Assembly: GCA_004195335.1 (NCBI GenBank)
Contig: SDWK01000741.1
Span: 1 to 7,067, forward strand
DNA from: Shewanella sp.
Lineage (GTDB): Bacteria > Pseudomonadota > Gammaproteobacteria > Enterobacterales > Shewanellaceae
Length of the DNA: 7,067 bases
Direction: 5' to 3'
The notes below the pieces were generated by a model, which was not told where the DNA came from, ran no database searches, and was given only the letters and a program-made list of their open reading frames with translations. Position 1 is the first letter of the stretch; every line of letters begins with the position of its first letter. Positions 1 through 6,665 of the stretch are shown here, piece by piece. Position numbers and translations under genes: made by a program.

Positions 1-29
1 CGTTATAGCAGGAAAGAGGAAACAAAATG

Positions 30-56
30 AGAGCTTATCCTCTCGAGATAAACTCT
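30..56 (-). terminator. Possible terminator downstream of creA
   Basis: An inverted repeat lies 16 bases past the creA stop. On the plus strand AGAG-C-TTATC (30-39) faces GATAA-A-CTCT (47-56) across a 7-nt loop, giving nine pairs around one mismatch. Read on the minus strand the hairpin is followed by CATTTTGTTT, an interrupted T tract, so it would act as a weak intrinsic terminator for yegD-creA. The stem is AT-rich and the tract imperfect, so the call is tentative. Confidence 0.4.
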
Positions 57-71
57 GGATCCCTACTCGCT

Positions 72-572
72 TTATAGCGCCTCGCCCAGTTTAATGGGCA
101 CACCTGATGGCACCCATGCATCGGTGCCATATAGAGGTACGGTCGATAACGCGTGCTTGTGGCTGCCGTTGGTCTCTTTGGTCGAATAAGACAGATAGAG
201 TAACGTTTGATTGTCTGCATCATAGATACGACGCACTTTTAGTGTTTTAAACAAGATGCTGAGTGATTGTTTAAAGACAATCTCACCATTCTTGTTCTTA
301 TCGATATTGGCAATATCCAGCGCCGATATTGGTCCTGTCTGTCTGCAAGATATACTCATGTCAGAAGGATCGGCCAGGCTCAAATTAGCTTCGATACGGC
401 TGATATGGCAGGTCACACCGGCAATCTTAGGGTCTTGCTTGGCATCGATAATCACATCTTTAGTGGTAAACAGCCCTAAGCTCACTTTACCTACATCATC
501 GCCACATGCACTAAGCCCCACTAACATGATGCCTAACAAGGCAAAATTTCCTAATCGAACAATCGCTCTCAT
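72..572 (-). CDS. creA: CreA family protein, predicted lipoprotein
   Basis: A 166-aa protein of the CreA family, small exported proteins of unclear biochemical role. Family marks seen: a pair of cysteines in GVTCHISR (C55) and SISCRQTGPI (C76), then FKTLKVRRIYDADN and LLYLSYS, close to the pattern I know from E. coli CreA. Residues 1-22 are a hydrophobic signal sequence ending in a lipobox L20-S21-A22-C23, with Gly at +2, which suggests an outer-membrane lipoprotein; as I recall, E. coli CreA has an ordinary signal peptide instead. The ATG overlaps the yegD stop (ATGA), and an AAGGAA ribosome site lies inside the last yegD codons, which fixes the start and implies translational coupling. The two-component genes creB/creC that accompany creA in enterobacteria are not in the window. 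Family call firm, function unknown. Confidence 0.9.
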   Translation of the reverse strand: MRAIVRLGNFALLGIMLVGLSACGDDVGKVSLGLFTTKDVIIDAKQDPKIAGVTCHISRIEANLSLADPSDMSISCRQTGPISALDIANIDKNKNGEIVFKQSLSILFKTLKVRRIYDADNQTLLYLSYSTKETNGSHKHALSTVPLYGTDAWVPSGVPIKLGEAL

Positions 573-1951
573 CTTATTTCCTTAAATACCTTTTGTGCCC
601 ATCGCGTTAATCCCGCCGTCACACTGCCAAAGTGATCCCCTACGACAATAGGGGTTTCGGGATGCATAGCGGCAATCTTATCATATATGGCCGGACTCCT
701 TGCTGTGCCGCCAGTGACATAGATAACATCAGCCATAACACCCGCAATGTCCAACGCCTGCTTCATCAAGGCCTCTATTTTGGCACTCGGAAGTTCAATC
801 GCCTCTCTAAATTGCGCTTGGGTCACTTCAGCATTCAGTTTAGGGCACACATAATCCAGATTTGTCGTCACTGACTCCGCATCTGATAAGCTTATTTTCA
901 CCTGCTCAGCGCTGCGCACAATGCGGTAACCCAACTGCTCTTTTTGCACCTTTAACAAGCGTTGCAGTAACTCCGGGCGCTTAGCCTCTTTAATCAGGTC
1001 TTCGATTGTCCGACGAGAATTGAGTGATGAGAATTCACGTTGTGCACTGATATCATTAACCGCCACGGCGTTCCAGAACGGTTTACTCGGAACTGGCAAT
1101 CCATTGGTCATATGACAACCTAGCCCTAAGTGCGACATAAAAGCCTTCATCGACAAGGCGATATCAAGATCGTTACCACCGACCCGTTGACCGCTGTGGC
1201 CGAGAAAGTCTTGGCTTCTATCCTTCGATGCCATATGAGATGGTCCCATCTTAACCACAGAACAATCGGTTGTACCACCGCCAACATCAACCACCAGCAC
1301 TATTTTGTCTTGGGTCAGGCTAGCTTCAAAATCCATGCCTGCAGCTAATGGTTCAAACAGGAAATCCACATCGACAAAACCAGCACGCTTCGCTGCCAGT
1401 CGCAATATAGATTCAGCCTGTTGATTACTCTCCTCACCACCTATCCCCTGGAAATTGACCGGACGACCAATCACAGCATGTGTGATAGCTCCTTTACAGT
1501 TTAAGCCATGAAGGGATTCAGCCTGCTGCTTGATATGTAACATCATCATGGTGACGATATCTTCAAACAGGGCGATTTGCTCGGTTCTAAGTCCTGTTGC
1601 GCCTAAAAAAGATTTAGGTGAACGGACATAAAAGCCCTCTTCAGGCATATCCAAATAGGCGTTAACCGCCTGTTCTCCAACAAAGACAGCCTGTTCATTG
1701 GGCTCTAAATCCAACTCCCGACGGGCGCTGCGAGCACGTGTCAACTGCGCCGCACGGGCCTTTGCATAATCCGCTTTAAGCTGGTTTGGCATCTGCTGGT
1801 ACACGGCCTCAGCGATCAGTTCCCTGTCTAAGGCATAGAGAGTCGAAGTTAAATAGTTAGATCCTGCAGCCAAAGGCAGTAATCTCACCTCACTCTCTTC
1901 CATAACACCTATGGCGCAATTCGCACTACCATAATCAAAACCAACAAACAT
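569..1951 (-). CDS. yegD: YegD-like Hsp70-family protein
   Basis: A 460-aa cytoplasmic protein of the YegD branch of the Hsp70/actin-like ATPases. ATPase motifs appear in order: phosphate-1 loop GFDYGSANCAIG near residue 4, the FEPLAAG segment (199-205, the counterpart of NEPTAAA in DnaK), phosphate-2 VVDVGGGTTD (220-229), VGGNDLD (257-263), and the adenosine loop VTGGTARSP (412-420). The length covers a nucleotide-binding domain with internal insertions; there is no DnaK-type beta-sandwich plus lid at the C-terminus, so ordinary DnaK client binding is not expected. The family's client and partner are unknown. The ATG has a GGGG/GGCGAG purine stretch about 7 bases upstream. The stop overlaps the creA start by 4 bp, so the two are co-translated, which suggests YegD and the CreA lipoprotein serve one process (inference). 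Confidence 0.92.
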   Translation of the reverse strand: MFVGFDYGSANCAIGVMEESEVRLLPLAAGSNYLTSTLYALDRELIAEAVYQQMPNQLKADYAKARAAQLTRARSARRELDLEPNEQAVFVGEQAVNAYLDMPEEGFYVRSPKSFLGATGLRTEQIALFEDIVTMMMLHIKQQAESLHGLNCKGAITHAVIGRPVNFQGIGGEESNQQAESILRLAAKRAGFVDVDFLFEPLAAGMDFEASLTQDKIVLVVDVGGGTTDCSVVKMGPSHMASKDRSQDFLGHSGQRVGGNDLDIALSMKAFMSHLGLGCHMTNGLPVPSKPFWNAVAVNDISAQREFSSLNSRRTIEDLIKEAKRPELLQRLLKVQKEQLGYRIVRSAEQVKISLSDAESVTTNLDYVCPKLNAEVTQAQFREAIELPSAKIEALMKQALDIAGVMADVIYVTGGTARSPAIYDKIAAMHPETPIVVGDHFGSVTAGLTRWAQKVFKEIR

Positions 1952-1981
1952 TCACTCGCCCCAAAGGTAAAAGCTACAAAT

Positions 1982-2014
1982 AAAAAGCCGTGAAAAATAT
2001 CACACTATGACGGC
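1982..2014 (-). terminator. Terminator-like hairpin upstream of yegD
   Basis: On the minus strand GCCGT (2014-2010) and ACGGC (1991-1987) can pair around an inner GTGA/TCAC helix, and the hairpin is followed by TTTTTA. This resembles a weak intrinsic terminator or attenuator in the yegD leader, or a second stop for the deacylase transcript from the right. It shares the 10-mer GCCGTCATAG with the slipin terminator at 5243-5252. The inner helix is also the CRP-like palindrome, so the two readings compete. Confidence 0.25.
1989..2004 (-). promoter_or_regulatory. CRP-like operator upstream of yegD
   Basis: On the minus strand the bases read TGTGA-TATTTT-TCACG, nine of ten matches to the CRP core TGTGA-N6-TCACA. 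The centre lies about 45 bp before the yegD ATG. That is very close for class II activation, since transcription would begin only a few bases from the ATG, so repression or an overlapping promoter fits better. One such match is not improbable by chance in 7 kb, and the palindrome may instead belong to a terminator-like hairpin. Confidence 0.35.
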
Positions 2015-2031
2015 AGTAAAAAGGGGATAAG

Positions 2032-2046
2032 TGTCATTTCATGACA
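2032..2046. promoter_or_regulatory. Palindrome TGTCAT-TTC-ATGACA in the yegD upstream region
   Basis: A perfect 6-bp inverted repeat with a 3-bp centre, about 80-95 bp upstream of the yegD ATG. One half, AGTGTCATTTCA, recurs in the promoter region of the deacylase gene (minus strand, 2756-2745). This has the form of a dimeric regulator site, but I cannot name the protein. The rest of 1952-2169 shows no ORF and no other structure I can support. Confidence 0.25.
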
Positions 2047-2169
2047 AAAGTTAAGTTCATAGTTACGATCCTGATTCGATGATGATGAAACTTAGACAAA
2101 CTGTTCACCTTCAGGCTTCGCTATTTGAAATGAGATGACTAAAAATCGACAACGATGATTTAAAGGGAG

Positions 2170-2194
2170 CTGGGTATTCAGTGATAATACCCAG
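2170..2194 (-). terminator. Stem-loop terminator of the YbaK-like gene
   Basis: A perfect 9-bp stem, CTGGGTATT (2170-2178) against AATACCCAG (2186-2194), with a 7-nt loop, starts 9 bases after the stop of the minus-strand deacylase gene. The bases that follow on the minus strand are CTCCCTTTAAAT, so the T tract is poor. Position and stem length argue for a terminator or a 3' protective hairpin. Confidence 0.55.
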
Positions 2195-2203
2195 TGTTTC
2201 ATA

Positions 2204-2713
2204 TCAAGCCTGCTCAAGGTCGCCAAATTCTGGAGTACCTATGGGGGACCCACCGATATCGGCCAAAAGGGTTCCGGATAGTAACGGTGTATATTGCTGA
2301 TGATTGATCTCGATAAGATGGCGGTGATCTCCGGCTTCCAGATACACTTTTTCCTCATCGAATAACCGCTTATCTAACATCATTTTGATGCCATACGGCT
2401 CGGCAAGCCCCGGAATTGCACCTTCATCACAATCGGTAAACTGCGTCGCGAGATCTTCTTCATTCGCAAGGTGATAAGCTTCCCCCATCTGCTCACTGAC
2501 CTTTAACATCGATAACCTAAATCCGGAACCAACGCCAGCCATCAGATAGTCGCCATCGTTATTGACCAATAACACCGCTTTCACTACCTGAGAACTCGGT
2601 AGATGCGCCGATGCCGATGAATCCAGAGAAGTTAACGTCTTACGGTGTTTAACAAGGGAATATTCAACCTTATTATTGCTAAGAAACGATTCAAGAGTCA
2701 TTGCTATGGCCAT
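2204..2713 (-). CDS. YbaK/EbsC-family aminoacyl-tRNA deacylase
   Basis: A 169-aa single-domain protein of the YbaK/ProX superfamily, free-standing relatives of the editing domain of prolyl-tRNA synthetase. These enzymes hydrolyse wrongly charged aminoacyl-tRNAs in trans in the cytoplasm. Visible marks are the conserved lysine in SQVVKAVLLV (K45), the substrate loop DEGAIPGLAEPYG (about 96-108), and a C-terminal beta region ending in SGTLLADIGGSP. The subgroup (YbaK, YeaK, ProXp-type) cannot be decided by eye, so the mischarged substrate is not assigned. The start was chosen at 2713 because GGGAGG lies 7 bases upstream; the in-frame ATGs at 2731 and 2728 lie upstream of that ribosome site and lack one of their own. 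The gene is monocistronic, with its own -10 box and a stem-loop after the stop. Confidence 0.88.
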   Translation of the reverse strand: MAIAMTLESFLSNNKVEYSLVKHRKTLTSLDSSASAHLPSSQVVKAVLLVNNDGDYLMAGVGSGFRLSMLKVSEQMGEAYHLANEEDLATQFTDCDEGAIPGLAEPYGIKMMLDKRLFDEEKVYLEAGDHRHLIEINHQQYTPLLSGTLLADIGGSPIGTPEFGDLEQA

Positions 2714-2763
2714 GATAAAACCTCCCATCATTGGTAATATGAACGTGAAATGACACTAAGATA

Positions 2764-2769
2764 ATTATA
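2764..2769 (-). promoter_or_regulatory. -10 box of the YbaK-like gene
   Basis: The minus strand carries a perfect TATAAT about 50 bases upstream of the ATG at 2713. No good -35 hexamer lies 16-18 bases further up (AGCATC or similar). A 14-bp palindrome, TTTATG-GG-CATAAA (2793-2806), sits where an upstream activator might bind. The motif AGTGTCATTTCA (2756-2745) would cover the first transcribed bases, an operator-like position. Confidence 0.45.
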
Positions 2770-2844
2770 GCTAAGACTGTAAAAATGATGCTTTTATGGG
2801 CATAAATAATGCAATGTGCTTGTCCTGCTGACTGGCTAATTTCA

Positions 2845-2880
2845 TACTGAGTATGATCACTTTCTTATACCGTTTGGAAT
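2845..2880 (+). repeat. Solo end of an E1-type repeat upstream of nfeD
   Basis: This stretch matches the right end of element E1 (about 5587-5622) almost base for base: both contain TGAGTA, then GATCACTTTCTTATACCG, then TTGG, and end in AT, with a few differences (an extra T, ATTGGTAT versus TTTGGAAT). No matching left end is visible in the upstream 200 bases, so this is a remnant or a separate short type. It ends 44 bases before the preferred nfeD start, so promoter elements of nfeD may lie in or beside it. Confidence 0.6.
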
Positions 2881-2924
2881 TATATCGCCTAAACTAAAAG
2901 ATAATGCTATCGAAGAGTTATCTT

Positions 2925-4409
2925 ATGTGTGCATCTATCTTTAAGTTATCGGCCTTGAGGTTAATCCCCCTTAAGGTGATAACATTTTTACTTCCCTTTG
3001 TTTTCCTGACTCTTGCACAGGCGCAGATAAGTCCGGTCTTGTTAACCTCTGTTGCTGACGCTACGCAAGAGGTGCCGGTCTTAAGCATTAAAGGGGCAAT
3101 AGGCCCCGCCGTAAGCGATTACCTGATAACCGAGATCAACGCAGCAAATCAGAACGCTGCTCCTCTGGTCATAATCGTCATCGACACTCCAGGCGGCTTA
3201 GTCTCCAGCTTACGCGACATAAACCAAGTCATACTCAATTCTGATGTCCCCATTGCCTGTCTGGTCCATCCTCCTGGCGCTCGGGCAGCCAGCGCAGGGA
3301 CCTATATACTCTATGCCTGTCACATTGCGGCCATGTCATCGGCAACAACGTTGGGCGCCGCAACACCAGTCAGTATAGGCGGCCCCGCCACACCGACAGG
3401 CAAAGACAGCAAAGACGATAAAGACTCAGACCAAGCGCCTCAAAAATCGGCGATGGAAAAGAAAGTACTCAACGATTCTATCGCTTATATACGATCCCTT
3501 GCCCAGTTACGTGGACGCAACGAAGAGTGGGCAGAGCTAGCCGTTACAGAAGCCGCGACATTAACGGCTAAAGAGGCACTGGAACAAAATGTTATCACCC
3601 TTCTTGCCGACTCCCCTCAGGATCTGTTGACCATTCTAGATGGATGGGAGGTAGAGATTAACGATCACTTCCTTACCCTGTCACTGTCGCAGGCGAGTCT
3701 GAAACCTGTTTCCCCTGACTGGCGCAACGAGTTTATATCGACCATCACCAACCCTAATATTGCTTACATCCTGATGATTCTGGGGATATACGGCATATTA
3801 CTGGAGTTCTATAGTCCAGGAATTGGCGTAGCGGGGATCACAGGTGCCATCTCTCTAGTCATCGCCCTTTATGCGTTTCAACTCTTACCGATCAACTACG
3901 CGGGTCTAGCTCTACTCCTTTTAGGCATAGGTTTACTTATCACCGAAGCCATGATGCCGAGCTTTGGCATATTTGGTGTGGGCGGAATTATTGCCTTCAC
4001 CACGGGCTCGATATTCCTTATCGATACCAAACAGACTCAATTTCAAATTTCTATTCCGGTTATTGCCGCAGTCACCTCGGTCAGTGTGCTGTTTTTCCTC
4101 TTCGTTTTAGGATTTCTATGGCGTTCACGAAAGAACAGCATCGTCAGTGGCCAGGAAGCCATCATTGGCGCCGAAGCAGTGGTGTTCGATGACTTTGATA
4201 CACGAGGATATGTATTACTGGGTGGTGAACGCTGGGCAGCCAAGTCCGATACCCCAGTGTGCAAAGGACAAGCGGTCACCGTGGTTAGTATTAAAGAGTT
4301 AACCCTTATTTTAAAAGCAACAAGCGACAATACTCAGGACGAACTAGCATCAGGTGTTGAGCATTGTTCTAACAACAAGGAGCCTGACAATGGATCCCAT
4401 CCTTCATAA
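2925..4409 (+). CDS. nfeD: Long NfeD-family membrane serine protease
   Basis: 494 aa from the ATG at 2925. Order of parts: signal peptide (about 1-33, ending LTLAQA); a ClpP-fold protease domain (about 48-240) with [11 protein letters not shown] and the nucleophile S123 in RAASAGT; a likely catalytic lysine K180 in [17 protein letters not shown], by analogy with the Ser-Lys dyad of archaeal 1510-N; four or five membrane segments (about 275-397); and a C-terminal OB-fold NfeD domain (about 404-465) on the far side. Between Ser and Lys is a Lys/Asp-rich hydrophilic insert (about 158-175). The family cleaves membrane substrates, notably the C-terminal hydrophobic part of its partner stomatin. 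The 2925 start has GAAGAG 7 bases upstream; the ATG at 2904 adds seven residues with a weaker ribosome site and is possible. The last 20 bp overlap the slipin gene. Confidence 0.9.
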   Translation: MCASIFKLSALRLIPLKVITFLLPFVFLTLAQAQISPVLLTSVADATQEVPVLSIKGAIGPAVSDYLITEINAANQNAAPLVIIVIDTPGGLVSSLRDINQVILNSDVPIACLVHPPGARAASAGTYILYACHIAAMSSATTLGAATPVSIGGPATPTGKDSKDDKDSDQAPQKSAMEKKVLNDSIAYIRSLAQLRGRNEEWAELAVTEAATLTAKEALEQNVITLLADSPQDLLTILDGWEVEINDHFLTLSLSQASLKPVSPDWRNEFISTITNPNIAYILMILGIYGILLEFYSPGIGVAGITGAISLVIALYAFQLLPINYAGLALLLLGIGLLITEAMMPSFGIFGVGGIIAFTTGSIFLIDTKQTQFQISIPVIAAVTSVSVLFFLFVLGFLWRSRKNSIVSGQEAIIGAEAVVFDDFDTRGYVLLGGERWAAKSDTPVCKGQAVTVVSIKELTLILKATSDNTQDELASGVEHCSNNKEPDNGSHPS

Positions 4410-5190
4410 TGGCGCTGTGTTTAGCCTTGCGATAGTATTTCTGGTCATCGCACTGCTATTGAGTGCGTTTAAAATTTTACGCGAATATGAACGCGGAGTG
4501 ATCTTCCTGCTCGGGCGTTTCTATAAGGTAAAAGGACCTGGACTCATCATCGTTATTCCCTTTATTCAACAGATGGTCAGAGTCGATTTGCGTACAGTTG
4601 TAATGGACGTACCCACCCAAGATGTGATCAGCCGTGATAATGTCTCGGTCAAAGTGAATGCGGTGATTTACTTTCGGGTGATCGATGCTCAAAAAGCGAT
4701 CATCAATGTAGAAGATTTCCTGCAGGCCACCTCACAATTGGCTCAGACCACACTCCGTTCTGTACTCGGCCAACACGAACTCGACGAGATGCTGGCGAAC
4801 AGAGAGATGCTGAATACCGATATACAAGCCATTCTCGACAGTCGAACCGATGGTTGGGGCATTAAAGTCTCAAATGTTGAAATTAAGCATGTGGATCTTA
4901 ATGAAACCATGGTGAGAGCCATTGCCCGCCAAGCTGAAGCCGAACGTACCCGTAGAGCCAAGGTCATTCATGCATCCGGTGAGATGGAAGCCTCGGCAAA
5001 ACTGGTTGAAGCCGCAAGTAAGCTCGCTCAGGAACCCAATGCTATTTTACTGAGATATTTACAGACCCTGACCGAGATTGCCGGTGAGAAAAATTCGACC
5101 ATCTTATTCCCGATGCCCATGGATTTGCTTAATGGTGTGTTTAACAAAGGTAAAGTTGAGTCATCAAAGAATTCGGATAAACAGGACTAA
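4390..5190 (+). CDS. Slipin (stomatin/SPFH-domain membrane protein)
   Basis: 266 aa. One N-terminal membrane segment (about 9-27) is followed by the SPFH/band 7 domain: [12 protein letters not shown] (33-44), [13 protein letters not shown] (48-60), the [12 protein letters not shown] strand (64-75), and [11 protein letters not shown] (87-97). A helical, Ala/Glu-rich coiled-coil stretch covers about 175-215, and the slipin signature [19 protein letters not shown] (220-238) ends in the hydrophobic [11 protein letters not shown]. Slipins oligomerise into membrane scaffolds of lipid microdomains. The hydrophobic tail is the part that NfeD proteases cut in the archaeal pair, and the upstream nfeD supplies such an enzyme. 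The ATG at 4390 is preceded by AAGGAG at 7 bases and lies inside the end of nfeD, so translation is probably coupled. In-frame ATG at 4354 lies deep in nfeD without a comparable ribosome site and is not favoured. Confidence 0.93.
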   Translation: MDPILHNGAVFSLAIVFLVIALLLSAFKILREYERGVIFLLGRFYKVKGPGLIIVIPFIQQMVRVDLRTVVMDVPTQDVISRDNVSVKVNAVIYFRVIDAQKAIINVEDFLQATSQLAQTTLRSVLGQHELDEMLANREMLNTDIQAILDSRTDGWGIKVSNVEIKHVDLNETMVRAIARQAEAERTRRAKVIHASGEMEASAKLVEAASKLAQEPNAILLRYLQTLTEIAGEKNSTILFPMPMDLLNGVFNKGKVESSKNSDKQD

Positions 5191-5238
5191 ATCGGCAGTA
5201 ACAACCTTATTTAGGACGGGGGGAATTCAATAAAAAAA

Positions 5239-5258
5239 CCGTCTATGACGGCTTTTTT
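5239..5258. terminator. Bidirectional terminator after nfeD-slipin
   Basis: CCGTC-TAT-GACGG followed by C and six T closes the plus-strand operon 48 bases after the slipin stop. Seven A precede the stem, so the minus strand also shows a GC stem followed by seven T. It can therefore stop leftward transcripts from trhO too, after they cross element E1. Confidence 0.85.
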
Positions 5259-5259
5259 A

Positions 5260-5358
5260 ATGGATTGTAGCGCGAACGATCGCCCGATGCAGCATATCAC
5301 TACACGCTGTACTCCAGTGTAGATGACATAAGGTATTTACGCTTTTTTATTCTGTTCA
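5260..5358. other. Intergenic spacer with a small hairpin
   Basis: No ORF of note. CTACAC (5300-5305) can pair with GTGTAG (5317-5322); a competing ACGCTG/CAGTGT helix uses nearby bases. No T tract follows directly, so I do not call it a terminator. Nothing else is recognisable before E1 begins. Confidence 0.3.
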
Positions 5359-5622
5359 ATACCAATCAGCATAAAGATGTGATCGCTCAGCGAGAATTTA
5401 GCGCTTCTGAAGCAAGGCAACGAGTGAAGAACATAGTTATTCTACGTTTAAGCTCGTTAACACCGCATCGGATGCGCTAAAACTCGCCTTTAAGGAGTGT
5501 TTTTGGCTGCCTACTTCTGCGTTGAATGACTTCACAAGGGAGCACCATTCCCTCATCCATTCGCCTTGAATTAGTTTGCCAAAAATACTCTGAGTAGATC
5601 ACTTTCTTATACCGATTGGTAT
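5359..5622. repeat. Element E1: 264-bp structured inverted-repeat element
   Basis: Bounded by ATACCAATC (5359-5367) and GATTGGTAT (5614-5622). The terminal stem continues inward imperfectly: ATAA/TTAT, GTGATC/GATCAC (5379-5384 with 5597-5602), CTCAG/CTGAG (5386-5390 with 5590-5594). Left arm: base helix CGAG..TTTAGCGC (5391-5404) with GCGCTAAA..CTCG (5474-5486), then AACGAG/CTCGTT (5419-5424, 5453-5458) and a tip hairpin with loop TTATT (5437-5441). Right arm: a 13-pair helix GAGTGTTTTTGGC (5495-5507) with 5578-5590, one G-T wobble, then GAATG/CATTC (5524-5528, 5558-5562) and tip AGGGA/TCCCT. No ORF, so it would be non-autonomous if mobile. The right end lies inside trhO. The architecture matches E2. 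What moves or maintains it is unknown, and the fold was drawn by eye. Confidence 0.8.
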
Positions 5623-6591
5623 CTGTTGTGCTTGTTTCAGATGTTCTTTCTCGTTGCGTCTGGATTGGATGACCTGACTGACATCGCTGCCAATATGCGC
5701 CTCTCCTCGTGTCGCAGCCAAAAGCATCTGACGCTCGCGTTCTTCAAAACGGCGGCGCTGTTTATCTGAAGTCGAATCGATACAATGGGGACAACTCACC
5801 CCCTTAACATAGGCTTCGCTCGCCTTTTCAGTTTCAGTAATTGGCATACGACACGCATTGCATTGGTCATACTGACCTTTTTCCAAATTGTGATTTACCG
5901 CAACGCGATTATCGAAAACGAAGCACTCACCTTCCCATAGGCTCTCTTCTGGCTTCACCTCTTCGAGGTACTTAAGCACACCCCCTTCAAGGTGATATAC
6001 CTCATCAAAACCTTGCTCTTTCAAGTAGGCGGTAGACTTTTCACAACGAATACCACCGGTACAGAACATCGCCACTTTTTTATGCTTTGCAGGATCTAAA
6101 TGATCTTTTACATAGACAGGGAATTCACGAAAGGTGTCTGTTTTAGGGTCAACGGCATTCTTAAAAGTACCTATCTTGACCTCATATTCATTACGGGTAT
6201 CCACCAGCAACACATCGGGATCTGAGATTAACTTGTTCCAGTCTTTCGGTTTAACATAAGTGCCGACCACTTTTAAAGGATCGATCCCCTCAACCCCCAT
6301 AGTGACAATCTCTTTCTTCATTTTTACCTTAGTGCGATAGAAAGGCATCTGTTCATCAAAAGAGCACTTATGCACGATGTTATCGAGCCCGGATTGCTGA
6401 CTTAGCCACAGCAACAAGTTGTCGATAGCCGCTTGATCTCCGGCAACCGTACCGTTGATCCCTTCGCTTGCCAGCAATAAAGTGCCTTTAATCCCTGACT
6501 CTTCCATCACCGTCAATAGGGGTTTCTGTATCAATTCAAAATGGGGCAGAGAAACAAATTTATAAAGCGCGCACACAACAACCTGGGACAT
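5599..6591 (-). CDS. trhO: tRNA uridine-34 hydroxylase TrhO (YceA/UPF0176 rhodanese family)
   Basis: 330 aa, cytoplasmic. Members install 5-hydroxyuridine at the wobble position U34 of tRNAs using oxygen, the first step to cmo5U/mcmo5U. Visible parts: an N-terminal ferredoxin-like domain with [14 protein letters not shown] (about 38-51), a linker with [13 protein letters not shown] (83-95), a rhodanese domain with [11 protein letters not shown] (127-137) and active loop CTGGIRC (177-183, nucleophile C177), then LEGGVLKYL and a C-terminal CNAC...CPHC cluster (C244, C247, C267, C270) that may bind metal. The start is at 6591 because GAGG lies 5 bases upstream and homologues, from memory, begin near [12 protein letters not shown]; the in-frame ATG at 6663 would add 24 poorly conserved-looking residues. 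The last seven residues IPIGIRK and the TGA are encoded entirely by the right end of E1. Confidence 0.93.
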   Translation of the reverse strand: MSQVVVCALYKFVSLPHFELIQKPLLTVMEESGIKGTLLLASEGINGTVAGDQAAIDNLLLWLSQQSGLDNIVHKCSFDEQMPFYRTKVKMKKEIVTMGVEGIDPLKVVGTYVKPKDWNKLISDPDVLLVDTRNEYEVKIGTFKNAVDPKTDTFREFPVYVKDHLDPAKHKKVAMFCTGGIRCEKSTAYLKEQGFDEVYHLEGGVLKYLEEVKPEESLWEGECFVFDNRVAVNHNLEKGQYDQCNACRMPITETEKASEAYVKGVSCPHCIDSTSDKQRRRFEERERQMLLAATRGEAHIGSDVSQVIQSRRNEKEHLKQAQQIPIGIRK

Positions 6592-6609
6592 ATCAACCTC
6601 AACTGCTCG

Positions 6610-6657
6610 CTGGAGCTTAATCTCCAGTGCAAAATAAACCAGCTCAACAGTGTGAGC
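6610..6657 (-). other. Two small stem-loops in the trhO leader
   Basis: CTGGAG (6610-6615) pairs with CTCCAG (6622-6627) across 6 nt, ending 9 bases upstream of the GAGG ribosome site. Further up, GCTCA (6642-6646) pairs with TGAGC (6653-6657). Both would lie in the untranslated leader if the promoter at 6666-6694 is used. They might tune initiation, but no known leader class is recognised. Confidence 0.35.
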
Positions 6658-6665
6658 CAGCATGC

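Noticed and set aside
256..585. 109-codon plus-strand ORF over creA
   Set aside because: Antisense shadow of creA; no ribosome site, and creA has clear family motifs.
2881..2905. nfeD promoter with TATATC or GATAAT as -10
   Set aside because: No -35 at acceptable spacing: TTGGAA lies 20 bases from GATAAT, and CACTTT is a poor match for TATATC. Not listed as a feature.
4043..4330. 95-codon minus-strand ORF inside nfeD
   Set aside because: Antisense shadow of a well-supported gene; composition is Thr/Ser-rich with no domain.
4354..4389. Upstream in-frame start for slipin at 4354
   Set aside because: It would add 12 residues ([12 protein letters not shown]) deep within nfeD; the 4390 ATG has an AAGGAG at proper spacing and matches usual slipin starts.
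5359..5622. E1 as a CRISPR repeat, tRNA-like gene or attC site
   Set aside because: There are no regularly spaced units, no acceptor/anticodon pattern, and no integron-type core sites or neighbouring integrase; the mirror-like two-arm layout does not fit those classes.
6592..6663. Longer trhO start at 6663 (MLAHTVEL...)
   Set aside because: The ATG at 6591 has a well-spaced GAGG, the extension consists of hairpin-forming leader sequence, and the likely transcription start lies inside it.
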